In this document: positions 1 through 7,562 of the stretch, piece by piece
Position numbering within the stretch: the stretch's first letter is position 1
How the letters are laid out: every line of letters starts with the position of its first letter
DNA from: Candidatus Omnitrophota bacterium
GTDB taxonomy: Bacteria > Omnitrophota > Gorgyraeia > Duberdicusellales > 4484-171
Assembly (NCBI GenBank): GCA_030601015.1
Contig: JAUVUO010000003.1
Coordinates: forward strand, 1-19,865
Direction of reading: 5' to 3'
DNA length: 19,865 bases
Made by a program: the position numbers and the translations under genes
The notes under the pieces: generated by a model
The model's database searches: none
What the model was told of the DNA's origin: nothing
What the model saw: only the letters and a program-made list of their open reading frames with translations

Positions 1-1
1 G

Positions 2-152
2 ATGGCGCTGTTGCAAAATACCCTTTTGTCATTGTCCTCCTCCGACTTGTTCGGGGGATCTTCGGACAATCCAGAACTATTGATTTTATTGACTTTTCGG
101 ATTCGCCCTTCCGCGGAAATGAAACTTTTAGCTTATTTCGCAACACCACCAT
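2..152. mobile_element. Putative MITE-like element or insertion-sequence end with terminal inverted repeats
   Basis: Seen: positions 2-20 (ATGGCGCTGTTGCAAAATA) and the reverse complement of 134-152 (ATGGTGGTGTTGCGAAATA) agree at 16 of 19 bases, giving imperfect terminal inverted repeats about 150 bp apart. The interior is about 45% GC by hand count, clearly above the AT-rich flanks, and contains a long hairpin at 31-70. Known: the string GGCNCTGTTGCAAA resembles terminal repeats of several DDE insertion-sequence families, for example IS6/IS26. Inferred: a non-autonomous miniature element or a relic of an insertion-sequence end. No transposase is visible. Only three bases lie left of the GGCGCTG end, so a target duplication cannot be tested, although GAT there matches the end of ATGAT at 151-155. 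Confidence 0.35.
31..70. other. Strong imperfect hairpin inside the left-edge element
   Basis: Bases 31-37 (ATTGTCC) pair perfectly with 64-70 (GGACAAT). Bases 38-45 (TCCTCCGA) pair with 51-58 (TCGGGGGA), with one G-U type pair. The loop is 46-50 and a five-base bulge lies at 59-63. That gives 15 base pairs in an otherwise AT-rich region. Read on the minus strand, the 3' arm contains GGAGGAGG immediately before an ATG (32-30), so the fold would cover a ribosome-binding site if this strand is transcribed. The fold could equally be a DNA structure of a mobile element. Confidence 0.5.
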
Positions 153-273
153 GATATATTGCTGGCTCAACAGTTGTTGCCGCCGCTTTCTAATAAATTT
201 TTAAGATAAAATAAATAGTTAATGGGAATGCCGCCTTTCGAAACAGTTCCATAAAAAATATTTTGGCAATATA
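153..273. other. Intergenic tail downstream of the response regulator gene
   Basis: This stretch lies between the inverted-repeat element and the stop of the leftward response-regulator gene. I see no convincing coding sequence, tRNA, or hairpin plus T-run terminator on the minus strand. A short GC-richer patch (CAACAGTTGTTGCCGCCG) occurs near 169-186, with a small palindrome, CAACAGTTGTTG. Confidence 0.4.
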
Positions 274-1203
274 CTAAGAAATTCTTTTATCGAAGATATA
301 TTTGCTGCCGGAGAATTTTTTAGCAAGACTTTTCATCTCAGCCCCTAACGAATTTACTTGGGCTGTATGCTGGAAGTCTTTTCCTGAACTGGTTATTATC
401 CCTATGGATATTGAAGGAAACTTAAATTTTTGGATTTGGTTATCACGGCCTTTTGTTTCTATATACCCTTGAATTCTTTCTTTCTCATCAAAAAACTGAG
501 GGGAGACACTATCAAAGTCATTTATTATGGCTTTTGCGATTTGTTCCGCGGTTTCCGGAAGGGATATAATTACAAAGTCATCTCCTCCGATATGGCCAAT
601 GAAATCATTAACTGTTCCTTTTTTTTGAATGGACTGTATAAGTATAAGAGCAGTTTCTTTTATTGCATTATCTCCTCTTTCAAAACTATAAAAATCGTTT
701 AAAGCTTTAAAATTATCAATATCTATATACAGAACAGCGAATAATTTTTCGGTCTTTATTTTTTCAGATAGTTCTTTATTTATAGACACATTCCCTGGTA
801 AGCGGGTTAATGGGTTTGCATCGAGATTAAGATTTGAGCGCTTTATAAGCATTTTTATACGGGCAAGTAGTTCTTCAGGTGAAAATGGTTTTACCATATA
901 GTCATCTACTCCGGCTTCGAGGCCGGCTACTTTGTCTTCAATCTCTCCCTTTCCGGTTAGCATTAGAATTGGTGTATGAATAAAAAAAGGGTCTTTTCTT
1001 AATGTTTTACAAATATCAGGCCCGGATATGTCGGGAAGGTTATAATCAAGAATTAAAAGGTCAGGACTATTTTTTTTTGCTTTTTCAATTGCCGCATTAC
1101 CGGTTGAAGCTAGAATTACTTCATAATTGCCGGTTAAAGTGGCTTGTAATAAGTCTAAAATGTCAGGGTCGTCATCTACAGTTAAAATTTTAAATTTATT
1201 CAT
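274..1203 (-). CDS. Response regulator with receiver and GGDEF-type (GGDDF) output domain
   Basis: This 309-residue, probably cytoplasmic protein has a CheY-like receiver (residues about 4-120) and a GGDEF-family domain (about 130-305), a PleD-like layout. Receiver landmarks are the acidic pair D10/D11, phospho-acceptor D53 in LILDYNLPD, T83 and K105 in VKPFS. The output domain opens with NPLTRLPG, has the metal-binding LYIDIDNF, and at 206-210 reads GGDDF where active diguanylate cyclases usually have GG(D/E)EF. Cyclic-dinucleotide synthesis is therefore likely by family but uncertain, and it may be a degenerate or GTP-binding domain. Its ATG overlaps the stop of the upstream histidine kinase by 8 bases, so the two are almost certainly cognate partners and translationally coupled. 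It is the last gene of the leftward operon. Confidence 0.9.
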   Translation of the reverse strand: MNKFKILTVDDDPDILDLLQATLTGNYEVILASTGNAAIEKAKKNSPDLLILDYNLPDISGPDICKTLRKDPFFIHTPILMLTGKGEIEDKVAGLEAGVDDYMVKPFSPEELLARIKMLIKRSNLNLDANPLTRLPGNVSINKELSEKIKTEKLFAVLYIDIDNFKALNDFYSFERGDNAIKETALILIQSIQKKGTVNDFIGHIGGDDFVIISLPETAEQIAKAIINDFDSVSPQFFDEKERIQGYIETKGRDNQIQKFKFPSISIGIITSSGKDFQHTAQVNSLGAEMKSLAKKFSGSKYIFDKRIS

Positions 1204-2662
1204 TTTTATCTATTTTCAAGGTAAAGCTAAAAGAGGTTCCTTTTCCTAATTCCGAGTTAACCCATATTTTTTCTTTATGGATGTCAATAATTTTTTTTAC
1301 TAAAGATAATCCTAATCCTGTGCCGGGCATTCCCGCGGTAGTAGCGGTACGGTAAAATTCGGTAAATACTTTGACTAAGTCATCTTGGGATATCCCTACC
1401 CCCGTATCAGAAACCGATACGATAACTTTATCTTTTTGTTCAGCACATTGTAACATAATTTTTCCGCATTCAGGAGTAAATTTTAAAGAATTATTTATAA
1501 GATTTATTAGTACCCTTTCTATAAGATTTTTGTCCATTAATACTAAAACTTTTTCCGGAAGAGTAGTGGATAATTTTATTTTTTTGTTTTCCATTTGAGG
1601 ATAAAGCAACTCGGTAACGTCAAGAATTAATTTTACTATATCCGCGGATGCTATTTTTACTTCTGTTTTTCCGGATTCTATTCGAGCAATATCAAGAAGC
1701 ATATTTACCATAGTGACTAGTTTATTTACATTTAAGTCAATTTTTTCCAATCTTTTTTTAACTTCAGTGTTAAGTTCTCCGAATTTTCCCATTACCAGCA
1801 GAGAAGAAAAACCTTTCACCGAAGTTAAAGGTGTCCTTAATTCGTGAGATACACTGGATATAAAATCCGTTTTAAGTTTACTTATTGTTTCAATTTTTCG
1901 TAGGCTTTTAAGAAGTTCGTGGGTTTTTTCTTTCACTTTTTTTTCCGCGAGGGTTTTGCCCCTTTCAAGTTCTTCGAATAAGCCGATATTATCAAGGCAT
2001 CGGCTAAGATACATGCAAATGATTAAGAAGGATTTTTGTTCAGATTTTTTTATTTCTGTCGGAACAAGAAGGTCAGATATTATGAATATTGCGTAAGTAA
2101 GGCCTCTAATTTCTATTGGGGCAACAAGAATATCTTTACATTGCAAAACATTAATCAATTCTTTATAAAGATCCGAATCGGAAGACAAAAATTGCAGCCT
2201 TTTTATAAATCCTTTTTTGTATTTTAATATGGTTTTTAAAGATTGTATTTGGTGAGGTTCGAAATTAATGTTCACTATAGCATCTAATTCATCAAAATTT
2301 AAGATTAAGCCTTTTTTAAAACCGATATCATTAATTACTTTTTCATTGATTTGAAGGAATAATTTTTCTCTGTCCAAAATGTTGATTGAAGATGTTATCA
2401 TATTTTTTATTAAGGATAACTTATTAAGTTCATCTTCTATTTTTTGCTGATATAACTGTAATTCCATATCGCTTTTAATAATTAGTTTAGCTTGTTGATC
2501 TAAATCTTGAATTGTAGCGTTTAGATGGAGCAATTCACTTTTTAGAATGGATATTGATTGTGTTTTTTGAACTAGTAAAATTAAAATAGTACCCAAAAAA
2601 ATTACAGAGATAAAAACAATAATTGTGTTTATAATTCCAAAATTTTCAATAAATAAATTCAT
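1196..2662 (-). CDS. Membrane-anchored sensor histidine kinase
   Basis: A hybrid-free histidine kinase of about 488 residues. One N-terminal transmembrane helix (about residues 10-32) is followed by a coiled-coil stretch (about 35-88) and a GAF-like sensory region (about 95-225). A second helical linker precedes the HisKA domain, with phospho-accepting His273 in SSVSHELRTPL, and a HATPase_c domain with the N box (NLINNSLKFTP), G1 (DTGVGI) and G2 (GTGLGL). The start is set at ATG 2662 because it forms an ATGA overlap with the stop of the upstream FIST gene; a TTG six bases earlier is possible. It should phosphorylate the response regulator encoded immediately downstream. No periplasmic loop is evident, so the signal is probably cytoplasmic or passed on by the FIST protein. 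Confidence 0.92.
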   Translation of the reverse strand: MNLFIENFGIINTIIVFISVIFLGTILILLVQKTQSISILKSELLHLNATIQDLDQQAKLIIKSDMELQLYQQKIEDELNKLSLIKNMITSSINILDREKLFLQINEKVINDIGFKKGLILNFDELDAIVNINFEPHQIQSLKTILKYKKGFIKRLQFLSSDSDLYKELINVLQCKDILVAPIEIRGLTYAIFIISDLLVPTEIKKSEQKSFLIICMYLSRCLDNIGLFEELERGKTLAEKKVKEKTHELLKSLRKIETISKLKTDFISSVSHELRTPLTSVKGFSSLLVMGKFGELNTEVKKRLEKIDLNVNKLVTMVNMLLDIARIESGKTEVKIASADIVKLILDVTELLYPQMENKKIKLSTTLPEKVLVLMDKNLIERVLINLINNSLKFTPECGKIMLQCAEQKDKVIVSVSDTGVGISQDDLVKVFTEFYRTATTAGMPGTGLGLSLVKKIIDIHKEKIWVNSELGKGTSFSFTLKIDKNE

Positions 2663-3786
2663 TGCCAAAGTGTTATTAAAGAAGTTCCCGCTTCTAAGGT
2701 AGTATGCCCTTCTCGAGCTTCTGAAAAAATAGAATAATCAGAGAATAACCCTATTATACCAAAATTGCCGCCCAAAATATTTTTTATTAGTTCAATTTCT
2801 TCTATTGCTAAATCTTTCAATATGTTTTTCCTTGATAAAGAATTTATAATTATAACCAGGCCGTGGCTTTTTTTTCTAATTGGAGACAATGCCTTTTCTA
2901 AATCGTTAATTAGAAAACTTGTATCAAAAAGCATTATGTTTCCATCAACATTTTCGTTAACTTTCCCCATACAAATAAGCGACCCGTCTTCTAAAAAGTC
3001 AACAATATTGAGTAACCTCCGGCTCCCGTGTTCCTTTATTCCCAAAGGATAAAATGAAAAAAGGTGATTTTTTAAAAATAAATCAAATTTTTCTCCAAGG
3101 TAATTTTTATAAATATTTATAGCAGGCTGATGATTTATTTCAATAAGGATATTTTTATCAGGAATGGCTTTTGTTATAGTGAAGGGCTTGCCTATAGGGA
3201 GATAACCATTTAGTTTTACTGAGAATATTTCAACCCCTTTTATTGAAAAGTTAGTTAATCCTTGATGAATTGTATTGCCTAGTATTTGATAGTTAGAAGA
3301 CAAATATTTATTCGCGTATCCGGAACCGAAAAGATTAAAAAAACTTCCCAGGGATAATCTCATGGCATTTATATAATCTGAGGGATTTATTTGGTGAGAT
3401 AGAAATGAAAAAATAAATGAATCTTGTTTTTTTTGCCCTTTAATGGATGCTCGAATGCTGGATGCGATTTTTTCAAGACTGCCGGTTTCTATAATAGAAG
3501 AATTTATCCGCATGTTTTTATTATTTATACAGCAGCAAATAATTCCTTTTTGGATTAATCTGTTTTCAAAAATTATAAAAGGACTTTCTATTCCTAAAAT
3601 ATTTTTTGGCCTTAGAGTAAGGTTTATAGATTCTAAAATATTTTTTGGGTGGTAATGCGGGGTGAAAAGAGTAATAAGATGGCCTATTTGTTTAGGAAAT
3701 ATTAATTTTATTTTAAGAGAAACCTCTTTAATAGCTTCTTCTTGATTTTTTTCACTTAGCGCGATAGCAAATTGTTCTTGTATCAT
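2659..3786 (-). CDS. FIST-domain sensory protein (FIST_N/FIST_C)
   Basis: A 375-residue soluble protein with no signal peptide or membrane segment. The N-terminal part (about 1-200, beginning FAIALSEKNQEEA) and the C-terminal part (about 210-375, with GYLPIGKPFTITKA and the closing block FSDYSIFSEAREGHTTLEAG) match the FIST fold as I recognise it. FIST proteins are predicted sensors of small ligands, often linked to two-component, chemotaxis or GGDEF partners; the ligand here is unknown. It is first in the operon and its stop overlaps the kinase start (ATGA), so it probably supplies the input for that kinase. No Shine-Dalgarno is obvious before the ATG; the leader is AT-rich. A run of three cysteines (residues 83-85 region, IICCCI) is unusual for this cysteine-poor protein. 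Confidence 0.8.
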   Translation of the reverse strand: MIQEQFAIALSEKNQEEAIKEVSLKIKLIFPKQIGHLITLFTPHYHPKNILESINLTLRPKNILGIESPFIIFENRLIQKGIICCCINNKNMRINSSIIETGSLEKIASSIRASIKGQKKQDSFIFSFLSHQINPSDYINAMRLSLGSFFNLFGSGYANKYLSSNYQILGNTIHQGLTNFSIKGVEIFSVKLNGYLPIGKPFTITKAIPDKNILIEINHQPAINIYKNYLGEKFDLFLKNHLFSFYPLGIKEHGSRRLLNIVDFLEDGSLICMGKVNENVDGNIMLFDTSFLINDLEKALSPIRKKSHGLVIIINSLSRKNILKDLAIEEIELIKNILGGNFGIIGLFSDYSIFSEAREGHTTLEAGTSLITLWQ

Positions 3787-4126
3787 TTTTTATGAATGAT
3801 TGAGATACTCTTTTATAAAAGTACTTTATTTTGAGTTATTTAAAAAAATTTGGTGATGCCGCTCCCTTCATTCCAATTTATTTCTTATCTTTAATTTTTC
3901 TACCTAGGTTTAAATTACCATAAAGACAAAAAAAATCAATATATTTGGATATTGAAAAAGTATAAAAGAGTTTGATTTAGAAATTTATTTATTAATTTGA
4001 AAACAAATTATAGATTAAAAGTTATCAAATTATATATATTCTTTATAGTAATAAGGTTTTCTTGACATATCCAATTCTATATGCTATATACTACTTACAT
4101 CAAAATAAAAGGAAATAATTATAATA
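3787..4126. promoter_or_regulatory. Divergent AT-rich intergenic region
   Basis: About 340 bases separate the leftward FIST operon from the rightward cvpA-like gene. I find no gene. It is strongly AT-rich apart from a GC island near 3854-3868 (GGTGATGCCGCTCCC). Small palindromes are CTTTTATAAAAG (3810-3821), just upstream of the FIST start, and ACCTAGGT (3902-3909). The rightward promoter is clear (listed separately). No convincing -35/-10 pair was found for the leftward operon. Confidence 0.5.
4062..4090 (+). promoter_or_regulatory. Sigma-70 type promoter with extended -10
   Basis: TTGACA at 4062-4067 is a perfect -35. After a 17-base spacer comes TATATA at 4085-4090, preceded by TGC (extended -10 TGn). 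Transcription would begin about 30 bases before the GTG of the cvpA-like gene and could drive the nif3-like/dnaG/rpoD cluster. Confidence 0.7.
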
Positions 4127-4672
4127 GTGAATCTTATTGATTTGTTTTTTTTAACTCTTTGCTTAGGGATTATTTATGCCTCTATTTCAAAGGGGTTGCT
4201 CTGTGAAATGTTTAAAGTCTCCGGGCTTTTATTAGGAGCTTTTTTTGCTTTTCAATATTATCTTTTTTTTAGTGATAAAATAAGCGGTAAAATATTTTTT
4301 TTAAAGCCAAAATTGCTTCACGTAATTATTTTTTTTTCTATATTTATTTCTGTAAGGATGGTTTTTACTTTTTTGAGATTGATAGTATCCTCAATGCTTA
4401 AAAAAAAGTATGTTCTTGATGAGAAAAGTTATACTGAAAAATTAATTTTAATTTTTGTCGGTGTGTTTAGAGGGGTATTTTTTTCAAGTGTAATATTTTA
4501 TATATTATTTTTATCGCCCATTGATTCAAAGTATTTTAATAAAGGAATTTCATATGGTATGTTTAAGAATTTTGCCCCGGGAATCTATTTGGCTGCAGCA
4601 AAATTAGGAAGTGAATTTAATCCCCAAATGAAAGTGAATGAAGAAGCGGAAAAATATTTGAATTTCTATTAA
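4127..4672 (+). CDS. CvpA-family integral membrane protein
   Basis: A 181-residue protein with about four hydrophobic helices (roughly residues 3-20, 28-48, 62-85 and 105-130) and a polar C-terminal tail. The opening (NLIDLFFLTLCLGIIYASISKG) and the second helix (SGLLLGAFFAF) fit the CvpA/colicin V production family; the molecular role of that family is not firmly established. The GTG start is chosen because family members begin with this same helix. The Shine-Dalgarno (AAAGGA, 4108-4113) sits about 13 bases upstream, which is long. It is the first gene behind a strong promoter and is followed by the Nif3-like gene. Confidence 0.7.
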   Translation: MNLIDLFFLTLCLGIIYASISKGLLCEMFKVSGLLLGAFFAFQYYLFFSDKISGKIFFLKPKLLHVIIFFSIFISVRMVFTFLRLIVSSMLKKKYVLDEKSYTEKLILIFVGVFRGVFFSSVIFYILFLSPIDSKYFNKGISYGMFKNFAPGIYLAAAKLGSEFNPQMKVNEEAEKYLNFY

Positions 4673-4740
4673 AATGCGAATTAATTTAATTTTTTGTTTA
4701 TGAATGGTTTATAAATGAATCGGGAAGGAGGATCTGAGAC

Positions 4741-5700
4741 GTGAAAATTAAAGAAATATATAAAGAAATTATAAATGTTGGCATAGCAGCAGATGTCCGC
4801 GGAATAAAAGCGATGAATAGAATTTTAGAAATGGAAAAAAAATTGTATTCTAAATTAGAAAAGAAATATAAAGACATTTTTGATTTGGATTCTTTACAAA
4901 ATCCTTTTGCTGATACGAGAGTTCTTTATGGTAACCAGGACGTTGATATTAGTTCAATGATTGTAGGTGTTGATGTTGATGTAGGCGAATTAGTTCTGGT
5001 GGATAGATTGCGGGAAAAAGGAGAAAAAATAGATTTAGTTGTATCACACCATCCTCAAGGTAAGGCATATGCTAAATTTTATGATGTTATGGATGTTCAA
5101 GCCGATATTCTTGTTCAGAAAGGCTTATCTTTAAGTTTATCTGATAATTTTTTAAATGAAAGAAAATCACAAGTAGAAAGGAAAGTTAGCGCGGCTAATC
5201 ATTCCAGAACCGTTGATGCTGCCCGATTGTTGGATATTAATTTTTTATGTATGCATACCCCATGTGATAATTTGGCTTATCAATATTTAAATAAAATTTT
5301 AGTTAAAGAAAAACCAGCAACTTTAGGGGATATTATGGATATATTTTATGATATACCGGAGTATTTATATGCAATTAAGAATGCTAATCCTCCTAAAATA
5401 GTAGCAGGAAATAAAAAATCGCGTTGCTGTAATATACATCTTGAGTTTACGGGAGGGACGGAAGGCCCTAAAAATATTTATAAGCTTCTTTCTGCCAAGG
5501 GTATAGATACTATAATAGCAATGCATCAGTCTGAAGAGCATTTTAATCAATGCAAAGAAGCTAATATAAATGTGATTTTTGCGTCGCATATTGCTTCAGA
5601 TAATTTAGGTATAAATATTATGATTGATTATCTGGAAAAAAAATCCAAATTCAAAATTTATGAATTTTCGGGTTTTAAAAGAGTTAAACGTAAAAAATGA
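4741..5700 (+). CDS. Nif3-like dinuclear metal-binding protein
   Basis: This 319-residue protein belongs to the Nif3/YbgI/YqfO family, which forms toroidal hexamers with a two-metal site; the cellular reaction is still debated. Metal-ligand motifs seen are VSHHPQ (H103/H104), MHTPCDN (about 173-179) and, near the C-terminus, SHIASDNLGIN. The N-terminal 60 residues form a helical extension before the conserved core (SSMIVGVDV). It starts at GTG with an excellent ribosome-binding site (AAGGAGG, 4725-4731, nine bases upstream). Nif3 genes often sit near dnaG and rpoD/sigA in other bacteria, as in the Bacillus sigA region, which agrees with the next two genes here. Confidence 0.85.
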   Translation: MKIKEIYKEIINVGIAADVRGIKAMNRILEMEKKLYSKLEKKYKDIFDLDSLQNPFADTRVLYGNQDVDISSMIVGVDVDVGELVLVDRLREKGEKIDLVVSHHPQGKAYAKFYDVMDVQADILVQKGLSLSLSDNFLNERKSQVERKVSAANHSRTVDAARLLDINFLCMHTPCDNLAYQYLNKILVKEKPATLGDIMDIFYDIPEYLYAIKNANPPKIVAGNKKSRCCNIHLEFTGGTEGPKNIYKLLSAKGIDTIIAMHQSEEHFNQCKEANINVIFASHIASDNLGINIMIDYLEKKSKFKIYEFSGFKRVKRKK

Positions 5701-5788
5701 TAAAAAAATAAATGTAAGGTGTTAACGCTATTGAATTATAAGTAGTTTCGGATTTAGTATTATAAACGCATTAAAATAATTTGAAAAT

Positions 5789-7534
5789 ATGATACCTCAA
5801 TCTTTTATAGAAGAAATTCATTCCAGGACTGATATCGCTGAGATAATAGGCGGATATGTGAATTTAAAAAGAGCTGGAAGGAATTTTAAAGCTGTTTGTC
5901 CTTTTCATAGTGAAAAAACCGCTTCTTTTGTCGTAAGTCCGCAAAAACAGATTTTTCATTGTTTTGGCTGTGGAGAAGGCGGAGGTGTTTTTCAGTTTCT
6001 TTCACTTATGGAAAAGGTAACTTTTCCTGAAGCAGTGGAAATGTTAGCTAAAAGATTAGGAATGACTGTGCCTAATGACGGTGGAGGCAATAATAAAACC
6101 AAGACAGCACTTTACGATGTAATGACAGAAGCTAGTAATTTTTTTTACAATAATCTTACAAGAAGCAAGAATTATCCGAATATTATTAGTTATTTAAATG
6201 AAAGAGGTATAGATAACGAGACTGTTACTAAATTTAAATTAGGATACGCGGGCGGTAATAATGTTTTATTGAATTATATGAGAGAAAAAGGAGTTACCTT
6301 AGATAATTTAGAAAAAGTGTCTATTATTATACCGAGATATAATGGGTTTCGCGATTTATTTGTTAATAGAATTATGTTTCCAATATTTGATGTCCGTTCT
6401 CGAGTTGTTGGGTTTGGAGCTCGAACAATTAAGGCCGACCCAAATTCTCCTAAATATATAAATTCTTTAGAAAATTCTATCTATAGTAAAAGAGACCATC
6501 TTTTTGGGTTGAATTTTTCAAAAGATGATATCGTCAAAGAAGATTCTGTGATTGTAGTCGAAGGGTATTTAGACATGATAATTCCTTATGTTAAAGGTAT
6601 AAAAAATATAGTAGCTTCTTTAGGAACAGCTCTTACTATAGAACAGATTCGGTTGATTAAACGATATACGTCAAATGTGATTTTAGCGTATGATTCCGAT
6701 GAACCGGGAAGAAAAGCTGCTTTGCGGTCAATTGATGTATTAGTGGAAAACGATGTAAAAGTTGAAATTGTTAAATTGCCTCAGGGTTATGATCCGGATT
6801 CTTTAGTTATAGAAAAAGGGAAAGATTATTTTTTGCAGAGGTTAAATGAAAAACAGGATTTTTTTGATTATAAAATAGATAGCGTAAAAATGAAGCATGA
6901 CCAAAAAAGCATTGAAGGTAAGAGCAATATAGCTAAGGAAATGCTAACTACTATCGATAGAATAAGCAGTGAGATAGAGAAATATGAGTATATAAGAAAA
7001 TTGGCCGAGAGTTTGAACGTGAAAGAAAGTATTATGATAGATGAATATAAAATGTTGTTTTTGAAAAAAAGAAGTTTTTATAAGAAAGCTTATGTTTCGA
7101 ATTATGAGAATGACAGGAAGAGAGAAGGGATAAATTTAATAAAAGAGATGTTGTCTGTTACAGAGAAAGTTATTTTAAAAAGCATGATTACAAATTATAA
7201 AGCTTTTATTTTAATAAAAAAGAATTTAAAAGAGGAGTATTTTAATTCTCATTTAGCGCGTAAGACTGTTGATTTTTTTTTCAATCATTATCCTGAGGGG
7301 TTGAAACATTCTCCCTCGGAATTGCTAGGGGCAGTTAAAGATAAAGAAATCAGCAGCTTTATTTCCAGAATAATTATGGATGAAGACATATTCATAGATA
7401 AGGATGTGTTTAAAAAGAGCCTTCTTAAATTAAGTAGAAAAGGTGTGGAAAAAATAAAAGGCGGTTTGAAAGAGCAAATTATAGAGGCGGAGGGTAAGGG
7501 CGATAAAAATAAATTAAAAGAGTTGATTATGTAA
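5789..7534 (+). CDS. dnaG: DNA primase DnaG
   Basis: Synthesises RNA primers at the replication fork. In 581 residues it has the N-terminal CHC2 zinc-binding domain (C37, H40, C58, C61 in CPFH...CFGCGEGG), the RNA-polymerase core, and a Toprim domain with E258 in VVEGYLDM and the metal-binding D302/D304 in AYDSDEPGRKA. A divergent C-terminal domain (about 430-581) should bind the DnaB helicase. The start IPQSFIEEI is typical for the family. The ribosome-binding site before the ATG is weak. It is followed 28 bases later by rpoD, the classical primase-sigma pairing; rpsU, which precedes dnaG in many bacteria, is absent. Confidence 0.97.
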   Translation: MIPQSFIEEIHSRTDIAEIIGGYVNLKRAGRNFKAVCPFHSEKTASFVVSPQKQIFHCFGCGEGGGVFQFLSLMEKVTFPEAVEMLAKRLGMTVPNDGGGNNKTKTALYDVMTEASNFFYNNLTRSKNYPNIISYLNERGIDNETVTKFKLGYAGGNNVLLNYMREKGVTLDNLEKVSIIIPRYNGFRDLFVNRIMFPIFDVRSRVVGFGARTIKADPNSPKYINSLENSIYSKRDHLFGLNFSKDDIVKEDSVIVVEGYLDMIIPYVKGIKNIVASLGTALTIEQIRLIKRYTSNVILAYDSDEPGRKAALRSIDVLVENDVKVEIVKLPQGYDPDSLVIEKGKDYFLQRLNEKQDFFDYKIDSVKMKHDQKSIEGKSNIAKEMLTTIDRISSEIEKYEYIRKLAESLNVKESIMIDEYKMLFLKKRSFYKKAYVSNYENDRKREGINLIKEMLSVTEKVILKSMITNYKAFILIKKNLKEEYFNSHLARKTVDFFFNHYPEGLKHSPSELLGAVKDKEISSFISRIIMDEDIFIDKDVFKKSLLKLSRKGVEKIKGGLKEQIIEAEGKGDKNKLKELIM

Positions 7535-7562
7535 TATAATAAGGTTAATAGCGAGGTAAGGA

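Noticed and set aside
1..32. Partial leftward gene starting at ATG 32 after GGAGGAGG
   Set aside because: Only ten codons are visible and they overlap the putative inverted repeat; too little to call a gene, so it is kept as a finding only.
1..204. Open reading frame on the plus strand through the left-edge element
   Set aside because: It shows no recognisable domain and crosses the hairpin and both inverted repeats; openness over 67 codons can be chance.
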